A stretch of 64,000 nucleotides of DNA from an uncultured Lewinella sp. (GCA_913057725.1 CAJXOS010000016.1:1-64000); one strand, 5' to 3'; shown: positions 35,063-43,641, counted from the stretch's first letter. The notes: generated by a model not told the origin, from the sequence alone. Numbers and translations are program-made.

Positions 35063-35896
35063 CTAAAGATTGTACTCCATTACTTTTTGAGATCGCAGCT
35101 TGCGTTGTTCCTCATTGAGATGCTGCAAACAATTATCTATGTAGTAGTGTAAGGCTTTCTTTACATCGGAAGAAGCATGGATTACCTCTCCTTCGTTAAC
35201 GACCAACACCCGATTGGCAACCTTTAGCACCTTGTGAATATGATTGGAAACAAACAGGATAGCCTTGCCTGGCTTCTTTGCGTACGCTTTGAGATGCTCG
35301 AAGCATTTCGTTTGAAACAAGGAATCACCAACTGCTAGTGCTTCATCAATGATAAAGATATCAGGCTCTGTAGCCAGTGCAACAGCGAAGGCTAGTCGCG
35401 CGCGCATACCAGAAGAGTAATTTCCAAGAGGGCGGTCTAGTTGATCGGCGAGCTCGGAGAAGGATACAATGAAGTCCATTTTCCTGGTGATCTCTTCACT
35501 CGTCATTCCGTACATCGCCCCTTCAATATAGATGTTTTCCCTTCCGGTAAACAATGGCCGCAAGCTGGCTCCCAGTACAAAAATAGCCGTCACTTTTTTG
35601 CCTGGAGCTTTGTATACGGTCCCGGCTTCCGGTGCGTACACACCAGCAATGATCCGCATCAGCGTAGTTTTTCCAGAGCCATTGGTCCCAACTACACCCA
35701 AAATATCACCCTCATACAAGTCTAAATTCACATCGCGTAAACTCCAAAACTCTTGGGCCCGTAACGAAGTATTCTCTTTTCTAGTTCCCAGCAAATCGAT
35801 CACAATGTCTCGTAAGCCGTAGTATAGGTTACGCTTTAGGTCTCGGCTGAACTTCTTGTACAACTTCCTTACTGATAGTATGGGCGTTTTGGGCAT
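35063..35896 (-). CDS. Polysaccharide ABC exporter ATPase (KpsT/Wzt/TagH-like)
   Basis: 277 residues from the ATG at 35896 (a GTG at 35899 is the alternative). Walker A is GTNGSGKTT (about 70-78), the signature YSSGMRARLAF is the form typical of polysaccharide exporters, and Walker B is IFIIDEALAVGD. The N-terminal FWSLRDVNLDL is also typical. At this length it lacks the C-terminal carbohydrate-binding domain of O-antigen Wzt proteins, pointing to KpsT/TagH-style export without recognition of a terminal cap. Its start overlaps the permease stop (TGATG). Confidence 0.92.
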   Translation of the reverse strand: MPKTPILSVRKLYKKFSRDLKRNLYYGLRDIVIDLLGTRKENTSLRAQEFWSLRDVNLDLYEGDILGVVGTNGSGKTTLMRIIAGVYAPEAGTVYKAPGKKVTAIFVLGASLRPLFTGRENIYIEGAMYGMTSEEITRKMDFIVSFSELADQLDRPLGNYSSGMRARLAFAVALATEPDIFIIDEALAVGDSLFQTKCFEHLKAYAKKPGKAILFVSNHIHKVLKVANRVLVVNEGEVIHASSDVKKALHYYIDNCLQHLNEEQRKLRSQKVMEYNL

Positions 35897-36762
35897 CACT
35901 TTATTAATCGCTCTATTACACGGGGCTCAGCCACCGCAAATATGTAAACTGCGATCAGAAAAGCTAGCATACTGAACAACGAACAAGCCGCCCAGGTCCA
36001 AGGCTCATAGAAGGTGCCTTTTATCAACAAATCGCGGCTAAAACCAACCAAATAGGTCAGTGGGTTTACCTGGATTACCTTACTCAGAAAACCGAGCTTC
36101 AGGTCTGGTGAGTACACTACCGGGGTGAAGAACATCAGAAATCCCATACCCTGATCAATAAGAATAGCGAGATCTTCCAATAGTACCCTAAACAGGGATA
36201 CGATCAAACCAATCGACAAACCTAGAAGAAAGAGAGGGATCAGCGAAAATGGGAACAACAGTATCGTCCAGGTGAAGCGTACCCCAAACAGTAGAAGAAC
36301 GATAATATTGATCAAAAATGGGATAACAAACCGAACCAGGTGAACAATGATTTTTTCGGCAACAAAGGCTTCGTAGGGGAAACTAGCCATCAACTTCATT
36401 CTACCTCCCGAAAGAAAAATGCTGCTGGTATTGCGGTAAATTTCGATAAAGAACCCCCATATAGCGGTGCTAAGCAGCACAAAAGCCGGATAGGGCACAC
36501 CAATATCACCGGGCTCAATCACTCCAGCACCATTTAGGGCTATCCAGGCAACTGCCGCAATAATCGGAAGAATAAACAACCACAGCAGGCCTAGATGAGA
36601 ACGCTTAAAATCCTCGAGAAAAGTAATCTTGACTAGCTGCCGAATGAAGAAAGAATAGGTACGGATATTGGCGGAGATCCTGCGCCAACTTACCGCTTTC
36701 CGCTTCTTGTAGGAATACCATTCCTCTAAGTTCTCCGCAATGTCCGAATCTGGTGTATGCAA
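35896..36762 (-). CDS. Polysaccharide ABC exporter permease (KpsM/Wzm/TagG-like)
   Basis: 288 residues with a cytoplasmic N-terminus and six membrane segments; the body includes FLEDFKRSHLGLLWLFILPI, YPAFVLLSTAIWGFF and a late QVNPLTYLVGFSRDLLI, diagnostic of the ABC-2 polysaccharide exporter permeases. No ATG lies between the upstream in-frame stop and the conserved region; TTG at 36762 is the only reasonable start. A TAATTTTG box lies 20 bases upstream. It forms the inner-membrane channel with the ATPase encoded immediately downstream. Confidence 0.9.
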   Translation of the reverse strand: MHTPDSDIAENLEEWYSYKKRKAVSWRRISANIRTYSFFIRQLVKITFLEDFKRSHLGLLWLFILPIIAAVAWIALNGAGVIEPGDIGVPYPAFVLLSTAIWGFFIEIYRNTSSIFLSGGRMKLMASFPYEAFVAEKIIVHLVRFVIPFLINIIVLLLFGVRFTWTILLFPFSLIPLFLLGLSIGLIVSLFRVLLEDLAILIDQGMGFLMFFTPVVYSPDLKLGFLSKVIQVNPLTYLVGFSRDLLIKGTFYEPWTWAACSLFSMLAFLIAVYIFAVAEPRVIERLIK

Positions 36763-36781
36763 GGTCCGCTTCTTGTGGCAA

Positions 36782-36789
36782 CAAAATTA
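36782..36789 (-). promoter_or_regulatory. Candidate -7 promoter box for the exporter operon
   Basis: The minus strand reads TAATTTTG, a perfect TAnnTTTG, giving a predicted leader of only ~13 bases before the TTG start. No TTG is found at the -33 distance, so support is partial. Confidence 0.35.
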
Positions 36790-36860
36790 AGAAGTTTCAC
36801 CATTTCAGAGGCGAATCTGACCCAGATAGGCTCGCACACTAGCATCAAATGAGAAGACTG

Positions 36861-36912
36861 CTTAAATCAAAAGAGCGTAGCAGGCGCTGATTAATCAACT
36901 TACCTACTACGC
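36861..36912 (-). terminator. Probable intrinsic terminator of the repeat-protein gene
   Basis: On the minus strand, downstream of the stop at 36941: GCGTAGTAGG (36912-36903) pairs with CCTGCTACGC (36884-36875), ten pairs with one G-T, an 18-base loop, followed by TCTTTTGATTT. It also separates this gene from the exporter operon. Confidence 0.6.
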
Positions 36913-36940
36913 CCTTTATTTACGTACTATGAATTCTAGT

Positions 36941-38476
36941 CTAGCGATCCATAGGACACACATCTGGCCGTTCGCCCATGCCATATTCAGACAAGAGTTC
37001 TTCCAAGCGAGCCTCATAAGTGTCAGGCGCTTCGAGGCGAGCTAACTTTTGCAGGCCTTCGTAGCGACAATCCCAAATCTTGATCCGAAGCTTTTGCACG
37101 CGGCACTCCAAATCAAAAGTAAAGGTGAACTCGAAGGTGCGATTGAAGTCCTCAATCTGCTGCAAGTACGGAAGCCCCTCCTCGCAGGTGGCAGCCATTA
37201 GGCCCTTCATCGTCCAGTCCTTGACCTGGTGAATATTATCGCAGTAGAACTCCTCTGATACATAGTCATTGAAGAGTTGATCACCGTTAGCCACGAAATC
37301 ATTCCACAGCCCCTCGATCTTTCTTCCATTAGCACGATACTGCTCGGTCAAGGCGGCTAGTTCGTTGATCTTAGTCATCGTGATTTGCGCCAATGGAGTG
37401 CGATCGTCGCGTTGAAGATCATCGATCTTTTGTAGCATCTCATCACCTAACTCACAAGTGTAGGCGAAGCCATCCATGATGTAGGCACGTATCAGTGGCT
37501 CTTTGGCACAATATTCATAACCGTACTGGCCCATATGTTTCACCTTGTTATCTGGAATGAAAGCTTCCCAGGCAATGTTTAAGGCTTCTACCTTTGCTTC
37601 GTTAGCTTTCAATGCCTCTTCGAGAGCTGCAATCTTATCCTTTACATCTCTATCCGGTTCTACTCCACTGCTAGACCATAGCTCCTTTACTTGTTCTAGT
37701 GCGCGAGGGCCTGCATTACACAGGTCAACTGCACCTTTCAGAATAAGTTCTTTCATCTTAGGCACCGGATTACATTCGAAGAACGAAATCTCGCGGTCGT
37801 AACCAGGAGAAGTGCCTGTCATCACGTATTGGTTCCAAGCGACATCCAACTGATCCATCTCGCGGTACATAGACTTCATCTTAGCTACTTGCTGTCCTAA
37901 GCCTTGTACGTCACTTACCCGCAGGGTGGTCTTTTCGGTAAGACGAAGCGTACGGTTATTGAAGATATCCTTGGAGGTTTCTACATCCCCCAAGCAGAAA
38001 TGATAGTAGGCTCGCATGAAGGAGTACTTCGCTAGCGTTGCTTTTTCGCAGCTCGATTTTGCGGCATCAATCGCATTGATCTCATCCAAAGAAACCTCTT
38101 GGGTTTCTAGGAACTGCTGCCACAAGTAATCCATGCTGTGATAAGCCTGCATTTTGGCCTTCAAGGATTCCATCTTACCCACAAAGCCAGGAATGGCTTG
38201 CGGGATACGGTTGTCCATCTCTTGAATTTCTGCCATCAAGTCTTCGGCCAGTTCGACCTCACTTTGGCAAAAGTTAGAGTTGGTGTTCATGAGTAAGTAC
38301 TTGGCGTAATCCAGCGGCTCGTACGCTCGATTAGGTTTACCCAGGGCACTCATATTGGAGATCTTATCGTTCTCCAGAAATTCTTTCCAGGTTTCATCAA
38401 AATTGCCAGTCTGCGCAAAAATAGGGGTAGTAAAAAACAGCAGGCTAACAATCACAAAGAAGTGGTTCGTTCGCAT
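36941..38476 (-). CDS. Secreted protein of five ~89-residue tandem repeats, unknown family
   Basis: 511 residues with a signal peptide (VIVSLLFFTTPIFAQ). The rest is five degenerate units, each opening with W-x2-(F/Y): W30, W119, W214, W303 and W391 (spacings 89, 95, 89 and 88). Each unit carries a Cys at 70, 161, 253, 341 and 431, and units 2-5 a second Cys at 143, 235, 323 and 412. Units look mostly helical. Regular cysteines suggest one disulfide per unit in the periplasm or outside the cell. No T9SS C-terminal domain is seen. A terminator follows the gene. I do not recognise the family. Confidence 0.8.
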   Translation of the reverse strand: MRTNHFFVIVSLLFFTTPIFAQTGNFDETWKEFLENDKISNMSALGKPNRAYEPLDYAKYLLMNTNSNFCQSEVELAEDLMAEIQEMDNRIPQAIPGFVGKMESLKAKMQAYHSMDYLWQQFLETQEVSLDEINAIDAAKSSCEKATLAKYSFMRAYYHFCLGDVETSKDIFNNRTLRLTEKTTLRVSDVQGLGQQVAKMKSMYREMDQLDVAWNQYVMTGTSPGYDREISFFECNPVPKMKELILKGAVDLCNAGPRALEQVKELWSSSGVEPDRDVKDKIAALEEALKANEAKVEALNIAWEAFIPDNKVKHMGQYGYEYCAKEPLIRAYIMDGFAYTCELGDEMLQKIDDLQRDDRTPLAQITMTKINELAALTEQYRANGRKIEGLWNDFVANGDQLFNDYVSEEFYCDNIHQVKDWTMKGLMAATCEEGLPYLQQIEDFNRTFEFTFTFDLECRVQKLRIKIWDCRYEGLQKLARLEAPDTYEARLEELLSEYGMGERPDVCPMDR

Positions 38477-38715
38477 CTCAATTTGAAGTTTAAAACGAGT
38501 TTAGTCGGGTATCAGGTGAATTAGAGTTCAATTGTAGACAATAGCGCTAACGTTTTTTCGTGCGCAATTATTCCCTTTCAGAGGGCATAAAGCATAGACT
38601 GCATAAATTTAGATTGCATTCAGAATGCGCTTGTTAACACTATCATTATGACGCTTGACACCCCGAATAGACACTAAATAAATCGGATTTTTTAGAAGGA
38701 TTTGAGCATATCTAC

Positions 38716-39849
38716 TCAACTCACCATTATACTTTCCAGCAAATAAATCGTGAGCATACCCCAGAAAGTACCAGTAGCCATACTTAGAATGGCTAGAATG
38801 ATCGCGTGGGGCATCCACTTCTCCTCATAAGCTGCCGTTACTGCTGGTGCTGTAGCAATCCCGCCTACGTTCGCCATACTGGCAATGGGCACCCAAGCAG
38901 TATTGACGTTTAGCAATTTAGCCACCAGCAACATCAGGATAAAATGACTGATGAGCCAGATCACCAAAAACACCAGCAAACTCATCTCCATTTGGAATTG
39001 ACCGAAGGTCAACTTAAGCCCTAATACGGCCATTACAACTAGAATTAGGATACTCCCCAACTTGAGCACAAAGGAAAAATTCCACCCCTTAATCAGGTTA
39101 CTCCATATCAGGCCCGCAAAGGATAAGACTATGATCTTCGCCACAAAATTTTCCAGCAAAGCATTCGTAAGAAGCACTGTACCCAGTAGAATTAAAACGG
39201 ATACAATAGGGTGCATCTGTTGCTTTTCACTGCTACCGAGTTCTTCTGGCATTGTTTCGCTAGTTACCCGCAGCCAAGCGTTTAGTTTATTACTCTTCTT
39301 GATCCCTTGAAACATCAAGATTGTCCAAATATTCACCAGAATATTGTCCAATACGAGGATGGTGAGGAATATATTCTCCGGGCAGTTAACGATCTCCTTG
39401 AGGACCAATTGGCTCGTACTCCCTCCAATCCAGCTTCCCACAACGGGTGGTAGCCCCTTCCAGTACGTTTGCGCTTGCCAAACCTCCTGTACCAAATAAC
39501 TATCCAGAAACAGGTAAGCTATCGCTACCGGAAACAGTGCTATCCAAAAAGAGCCAGAGACGAAGACCAAAATGGGTTTCCATCCGATAGATCGAAGTTG
39601 TTTGAGTGAGAGGCTACTCATAACCGCGACAATTGCCAGCGGGATAAAGTAAGACTTACTGTATTGGTGGATGTCATCGCTGGCAAAGCTCTCTCCCAGA
39701 AGCGCGGATATAATAGCAGGAATGAGATAAGCCAAGAGAATAGCTGGAACCCAGTCGAAAAGCGACTTAAGGTGGCGATTTTCCCACTTATCAAGAAAAT
39801 AGACCGCCGTAACCGTAAATGCAGTGATGAGCCAAGGAATTAAATTCAT
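38716..39849 (-). CDS. DUF819-family integral membrane protein
   Basis: 377 residues from the ATG at 39849 (an upstream TTG at 39861 is unlikely). About ten membrane segments. DUF819/YjcL-like features include FDWVPAILLAYLIPAIISA near the start, PPVVGSWIGGSTSQLVLKE, and ASMANVGGIATAPAVTAAYEEKWMPHAIILA near the end. The family is thought to be transporter-like, but no substrate is established. It follows the DUF3667 gene by 13 bases and is probably co-transcribed with it. Confidence 0.88.
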   Translation of the reverse strand: MNLIPWLITAFTVTAVYFLDKWENRHLKSLFDWVPAILLAYLIPAIISALLGESFASDDIHQYSKSYFIPLAIVAVMSSLSLKQLRSIGWKPILVFVSGSFWIALFPVAIAYLFLDSYLVQEVWQAQTYWKGLPPVVGSWIGGSTSQLVLKEIVNCPENIFLTILVLDNILVNIWTILMFQGIKKSNKLNAWLRVTSETMPEELGSSEKQQMHPIVSVLILLGTVLLTNALLENFVAKIIVLSFAGLIWSNLIKGWNFSFVLKLGSILILVVMAVLGLKLTFGQFQMEMSLLVFLVIWLISHFILMLLVAKLLNVNTAWVPIASMANVGGIATAPAVTAAYEEKWMPHAIILAILSMATGTFWGMLTIYLLESIMVS

Positions 39850-39862
39850 GAGGTTGTTCAAA

Positions 39863-40603
39863 TTACCGGATCACTAAATCAACTAAGCTGCCAATGATCA
39901 TGGTCGCTATGATAAAAGCCATTAACCCTAACATGTAGGTAAGAAATGCTTTCGGATAATTCCTTTTCTTCCCACCTTCGAAGAAGCTTCCAATCCCCCA
40001 GCAAACGTACAAAACCGCAATCAGGCTCCCTTTATCTAGAATGGTAACATTCACAAGGGTTTCAATTATTCCAAAAACAGTCATTATCAACATTTGCATT
40101 CCCATCAGGAAATACAGAAGGACCAGAATTTCGAAGAAATTGTAATCGTAGCGGCGAAAGAACAGCTTGGCCCAAAGCGCAAGGAATATGGCTAGAATGA
40201 TATTGGCAAAACCATAATTTTCACTAACCCAACTCAGAATAGTACCGACAGTAGATTCTCCCCACGCCAAGTCATTGTAATTCAAATAGCCATCTTGAAA
40301 GCCAAGCATCTGTTGCACGAGGATATACACCAACGAGCAAAGAATAATAAAACCGATGGGTTTTACGAGCTTGCTGCGATCCACATGGAGAAACTGACGG
40401 ATACTACTCCCCGGCCGTAATAGCAGCTCGCGTATGGTATAGAGTATCCCCTTCTGAAAATTCAGGACGCTACCGATTTCCGATAGGATATACTTTCCAT
40501 CTATCCGTTGGATGCGCTGCGTGCGAACGCTGTCGACGGAAGAAGGATCAGTTACATCCTTTTCACCATTATTGGACTCATTTGTTGACTGCGATGCTGA
40601 CAT
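39863..40603 (-). CDS. DUF3667-family membrane protein
   Basis: 246 residues. After a ~35-residue polar, probably disordered start comes a DUF3667-like core: NFQKGILYTIRELLLRPGSSIRQFL, then KPIGFIILCSLVYILVQ and four or five membrane segments. Many members carry an N-terminal zinc ribbon; here no cysteine pair is present. Function unknown. It lies 40 bases after the M20 amidohydrolase gene. Confidence 0.85.
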   Translation of the reverse strand: MSASQSTNESNNGEKDVTDPSSVDSVRTQRIQRIDGKYILSEIGSVLNFQKGILYTIRELLLRPGSSIRQFLHVDRSKLVKPIGFIILCSLVYILVQQMLGFQDGYLNYNDLAWGESTVGTILSWVSENYGFANIILAIFLALWAKLFFRRYDYNFFEILVLLYFLMGMQMLIMTVFGIIETLVNVTILDKGSLIAVLYVCWGIGSFFEGGKKRNYPKAFLTYMLGLMAFIIATMIIGSLVDLVIR

Positions 40604-40643
40604 CTATTTGAGATTCGTATTCTTTTTGATGGTATAAAATACA

Positions 40644-41774
40644 CTAAGCTAGTATTTGACGGATAACTGCCCGAAACATAGCCATCCCGGTTGGAAGCAG
40701 ATCGTCTGGAAAATCATAGTCTGCGTGATGCAGCGCTGGGGTATCAAGACCAGCACCCAAGCCGAACATCGCAGCAGGATATTCTCGCGAGAACCAGCCA
40801 AAGTCTTCTCCGAACTTGAAAGGATGCGGCATCACTTTGACTTCTAAACCAAGGCCTTGGGCAGCGCTGCGGACAATTTCATTTGCCCCTTTGTCATTAG
40901 CGCTTGCAGGGAAGTGCTCGAACCAGTCTAACTGATAGGATAACTCTCGCTTGGCGCAAAGCTGTTCTGTGATCGTCTCGATTTCTTGTACCAAAGCGTT
41001 CATTCCATCCTGACTCCAAGTGCGTACGGTATAGTGAAGCTCCCCAGCCCCTGGTGAAATACCATAGGACCTATCGCCCAAATTAAGATGGACAGGCGTC
41101 AGCAAGCGAAACGCAGGATGATCCGTAGCGGGTTGACTCAAGTGTTCAAAAGTCTGTACCATCTCAGCAATAGTAAAGGCTGGATTCCGACCATTTTCTG
41201 GTTCAGAAGCATGAGCAGTTTTGCCTACCAGTTTGATGGAAAAACTCTGGACCTCGGCAGAAAAACCAGGTTCCATTAAAAGAATCGTATGTAGTGCTTC
41301 TCCAGGAATATTGTGCAAGGCAAAAGCGTAATCTATTTCAAGTTCACACCACTGATCATCTACAAGTACTTCAGCCGCTCCCTGACCGGTCTCCTCTGCT
41401 GGTTGAAATAAGAGGAGGATGCGGCCATGATCAAAATCTTGCTCCTGGATCCAAGGCGCTAAACCTGCCACCATTGCCATATGGCCATCATGACCACACT
41501 TATGGGACACGCCCATATGCTGCGAGCAGTAATCAAATGCATTCTGCTCTTGAATAGGCAATGCATCCAGTTCACAGCGAATCATAACGGTAAGTCCGGA
41601 ATTGCCGAACTCATAAATTGCAGCAATACCATGGCCACCCAGCCCGCTGATCATACGAGTAGGTGGATATGCTGACAAATACTCCTTGATACGAGCGGCA
41701 GTCTGTTGCTCCTGGCCCGATAACTCTGGAAATTGATGGAGTGTTCGTCGAAGCGTTTGAATCTTGGTTTTCAA
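40644..41774 (-). CDS. M20-family amidohydrolase (hippurate/IAA-amino-acid hydrolase type)
   Basis: 376 residues. It hydrolyses amide bonds of N-acyl amino acids or related conjugates using two metal ions. Seen: LRRTLHQFPELSGQE at the start, MIRCELDALPI (64-74), SHKCGHDGHMA with Cys93 and His95 (metal ligands in this subgroup), FQPAEETGQGA with the Glu pair (127-128), and ALHNIPG. The only in-frame start is TTG at 41774, since a TAG lies three codons upstream. The small membrane protein at 41815-41991 lies 40 bases upstream. Confidence 0.93.
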   Translation of the reverse strand: MKTKIQTLRRTLHQFPELSGQEQQTAARIKEYLSAYPPTRMISGLGGHGIAAIYEFGNSGLTVMIRCELDALPIQEQNAFDYCSQHMGVSHKCGHDGHMAMVAGLAPWIQEQDFDHGRILLLFQPAEETGQGAAEVLVDDQWCELEIDYAFALHNIPGEALHTILLMEPGFSAEVQSFSIKLVGKTAHASEPENGRNPAFTIAEMVQTFEHLSQPATDHPAFRLLTPVHLNLGDRSYGISPGAGELHYTVRTWSQDGMNALVQEIETITEQLCAKRELSYQLDWFEHFPASANDKGANEIVRSAAQGLGLEVKVMPHPFKFGEDFGWFSREYPAAMFGLGAGLDTPALHHADYDFPDDLLPTGMAMFRAVIRQILA

Positions 41775-41814
41775 GCAAATCTAGTTTTACTCATCCAAGA
41801 TCGCATTTCTTCGC

Positions 41815-41991
41815 TCAATCTTCGGATTTCCCCTTCTGGTAAGCATCCCAAAAGAAGAGGACCAAAGGCATACCTACGATCCACCCCCACTTCATTTCCT
41901 TCATGGTGTAGGCATCATTGTATAAGAAAGGCGCAGCCTCCATTAGGAAGATGAAGACCATTAAGAGGAGAACTTTTACGTACGTATTCAT
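41815..41991 (-). CDS. 58-residue small membrane protein
   Basis: ATG at 41991, TGA at 41815. The product starts MNTYVKVLLLMVFIFLMEAA, has a polar loop with NDAYTMKEMKWG, a second hydrophobic segment (WIVGMPLVLFFW) and a charged tail ending KSED. Two membrane helices with a short loop make a plausible real protein, and it sits 40 bases ahead of the amidohydrolase gene in the same direction. No family is recognised. Confidence 0.6.
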   Translation of the reverse strand: MNTYVKVLLLMVFIFLMEAAPFLYNDAYTMKEMKWGWIVGMPLVLFFWDAYQKGKSED

Positions 41992-42029
41992 GGTAGGGTT
42001 TTGATTAGATGTTGGACGTTGCGTTTTGT

Positions 42030-42110
42030 TGAGCGCGTTTTCTTCCTCGCGTCGGGGGACGCTCGGGAACGAGGAAGTTAGTTGGTTTGAAGGTTAGGTG
42101 GGCTGAGGTA
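42030..42110 (+). repeat. Modular dispersed intergenic repeat, copy with hairpin
   Basis: CCTCGCGTCGGGGGACGC with the invariant hairpin at 42049-42062, then TCGGGAACGAGGAAGTTAG and TTGGTTTGAAGGTTAGGTGGG, matching the 11.4-kb copy. It lies between the small membrane protein and the VOC gene. Confidence 0.75.
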
Positions 42111-42127
42111 TATGCTATAGGGTAGTC

Positions 42128-42523
42128 TTACTTCATTTCCAGGATCTGGATGTAGTTATTGCAGGTGTCATCAAAAACGGCGATGATCACTTGACCCGCA
42201 TCAGTCGGTCCCATTTTAAACTGTACACCGGCAGCAGATAGTCGTTCAAATTCTGCTTGTACACTCTCTACCTCGAACTGGGTCCACGGAATACCGGCGT
42301 CATAGAGTGCCGCTTGGAAGGTTTTTGCAGGAGGAAAGTCTTTGGGTGAAGGCTCTAATAATACCTCAGGTCCATCGGGATCTTCTGGAGCTACTACGGT
42401 CAACCAACGGTTGCCTCCGCCTACTGGTATATCGTGTCGGATCTGGAATCCAAGTATCTCGGTATAGAATTGGAGGGCTTTTTCTTGATCCATGACTGGA
42501 ACGCTAATTGCTCTTACGCGCAT
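42128..42523 (-). CDS. VOC-superfamily protein
   Basis: 131 residues. AISVPVMDQEKALQFYTEILGFQI begins a typical first module; GNRWLTVVAPEDPDGPEVLL and the final VIIAVFDDTCNNYIQI complete the paired fold of the glyoxalase/bleomycin-resistance superfamily. Substrate unknown. ATG at 42523. It is flanked on both sides by dispersed repeat copies, so it may be a separate transcript from the SRPBCC gene upstream. Confidence 0.88.
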   Translation of the reverse strand: MRVRAISVPVMDQEKALQFYTEILGFQIRHDIPVGGGNRWLTVVAPEDPDGPEVLLEPSPKDFPPAKTFQAALYDAGIPWTQFEVESVQAEFERLSAAGVQFKMGPTDAGQVIIAVFDDTCNNYIQILEMK

Positions 42524-42529
42524 GATTTG

Positions 42530-42655
42530 GTGGTTTGATGGTTTGTTAGTTAGATTAGTTGGGTGAGTAAATTTAGTTATTTGAGACCCTTGTCTCTTAT
42601 GATTTTAAACTAAGGTGCACTAAGGTGTCTTGGGTGGTTTGATAATGGGTTAATT
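42530..42655 (+). repeat. Modular dispersed intergenic repeat (no hairpin copy)
   Basis: Plus orientation: GGTTTGATGGTTTG, GTTAGATTAGTTGGGTGAG, AAATTTAGTTA, CTTATGATTTTAAAC, AAGGTGCACTAAGGTGTC, TTGGGTGGTTTGATAATGG. The block order equals that of the 7.0-kb copy read on the minus strand. Confidence 0.7.
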
Positions 42656-43105
42656 GGCTGAGTTGAGTTGGTGCTTGTCTACGTAGTTCTTTAGCTGTCC
42701 TTTGATGAAGTATATCCATCCTCCTTCACAGCCAGCACGGCTGAATTCTGGGATATCAGCGGGAAAGGAGTCTAAGCCGATGTTCGACAGTACGAGCATG
42801 CATTGATTGCCCTGAGGAATTAAGGTAAAGGAGACATGCCCTTGACCCTGATATTCAGCATAACCCCAGGAGTAGACGATCTGACTTTCCTTAGCTACTG
42901 AAGTAATGGTCCACTTGTGCGTGAATGTGCGGCCATTTGAAACTACTGGAAAACTGGTGTGGAAACCCACCTCAGGTTTGAAGTCGGGGATGTTGTTGAA
43001 AAACCATTGCTTCATATGATCGGGCTCCGTAATAATTTTCCACACGGTGGCCACAGGCGCTGCAAAGAGTTGTTCAACATTTATAGGTAAGCTACGATTA
43101 TCCAT
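42650..43105 (-). CDS. SRPBCC/AHSA1-like domain protein
   Basis: 151 residues. The pattern NVEQLFAAPVATVWKIITEPDHMKQWF at the start, then WTITSVAKESQIVYSWGYAEYQG and the closing CEGGWIYFIKGQLKNYVD, is the activator-of-Hsp90-homologue-1-like SRPBCC fold, a hydrophobic-ligand-binding helix-grip domain. Ligand unknown. It is 44 bases after the GNAT gene and probably the last gene of the GyrI - CHAT - GNAT - SRPBCC run. Confidence 0.88.
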   Translation of the reverse strand: MDNRSLPINVEQLFAAPVATVWKIITEPDHMKQWFFNNIPDFKPEVGFHTSFPVVSNGRTFTHKWTITSVAKESQIVYSWGYAEYQGQGHVSFTLIPQGNQCMLVLSNIGLDSFPADIPEFSRAGCEGGWIYFIKGQLKNYVDKHQLNSAN

Positions 43106-43149
43106 AAATAGGGTTGATGTTTCTTGTAAAGATCGCTTATTTAAGCCAG

Positions 43150-43641
43150 CTACAGCTCTTTTTCTAGTACATAATCATCCATAAAAAAGCCCTCGCCAAT
43201 ATCAAATACAGCCTCCTCTATCTTTTTGAATCCCATACGCTCGTAGGCGCCAATTGATCCTTCATTTTTCTTATTTACCGTTAGTCGAAGTCGAGATAAA
43301 TTAGCAGTACGGGTCTGCTCTTCGATGAAGTTCATGGCCGCACGGCCGAGGCCTAAACCCCGATAATTCTTATGCACATAGATCTTGCTCAAAAACATAG
43401 CGCCTTCCTTGGGATAAAATGCCAGGTAACCTGCAATCTGATCTTTGTGTTGTTGGAGATAATACGAAACACCCTCTTCGACTTGTTGGGCTACTGCCGA
43501 AGGGGATTGGAATTTCTCTAGCATATACTCAATAAGTGCTGGCCCGAGCATGGGTACGTAGTGATCTGTCCATATCTCATTAGCCAGTACGGATATCTGT
43601 TCAAAATCAGCCGAAGTTTTAGCAGGTAAGAACTGTATCAT
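43150..43641 (-). CDS. GNAT-family N-acetyltransferase
   Basis: 163 residues from the ATG at 43641, chosen because the longer frame would begin inside the preceding CHAT gene. The acetyl-CoA motif A is LSKIYVHKNYRGLGLGRAAM, with RGLGLG binding the pyrophosphate, and an ENLxRL-like segment follows (NLSRLRLTVNKKNEGSIGAYERMGF). The acceptor is unknown. It starts 14 bases after the CHAT stop, so they are probably co-transcribed. Confidence 0.92.
   Translation of the reverse strand: MIQFLPAKTSADFEQISVLANEIWTDHYVPMLGPALIEYMLEKFQSPSAVAQQVEEGVSYYLQQHKDQIAGYLAFYPKEGAMFLSKIYVHKNYRGLGLGRAAMNFIEEQTRTANLSRLRLTVNKKNEGSIGAYERMGFKKIEEAVFDIGEGFFMDDYVLEKEL

Noticed and set aside
38609-38818. Minus-strand frame at the 3' end of the DUF819 gene running into the 239-base gap
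   Set aside because: Its first part overlaps the DUF819 gene in another frame and the rest matches nothing I know; it looks like chance extension.
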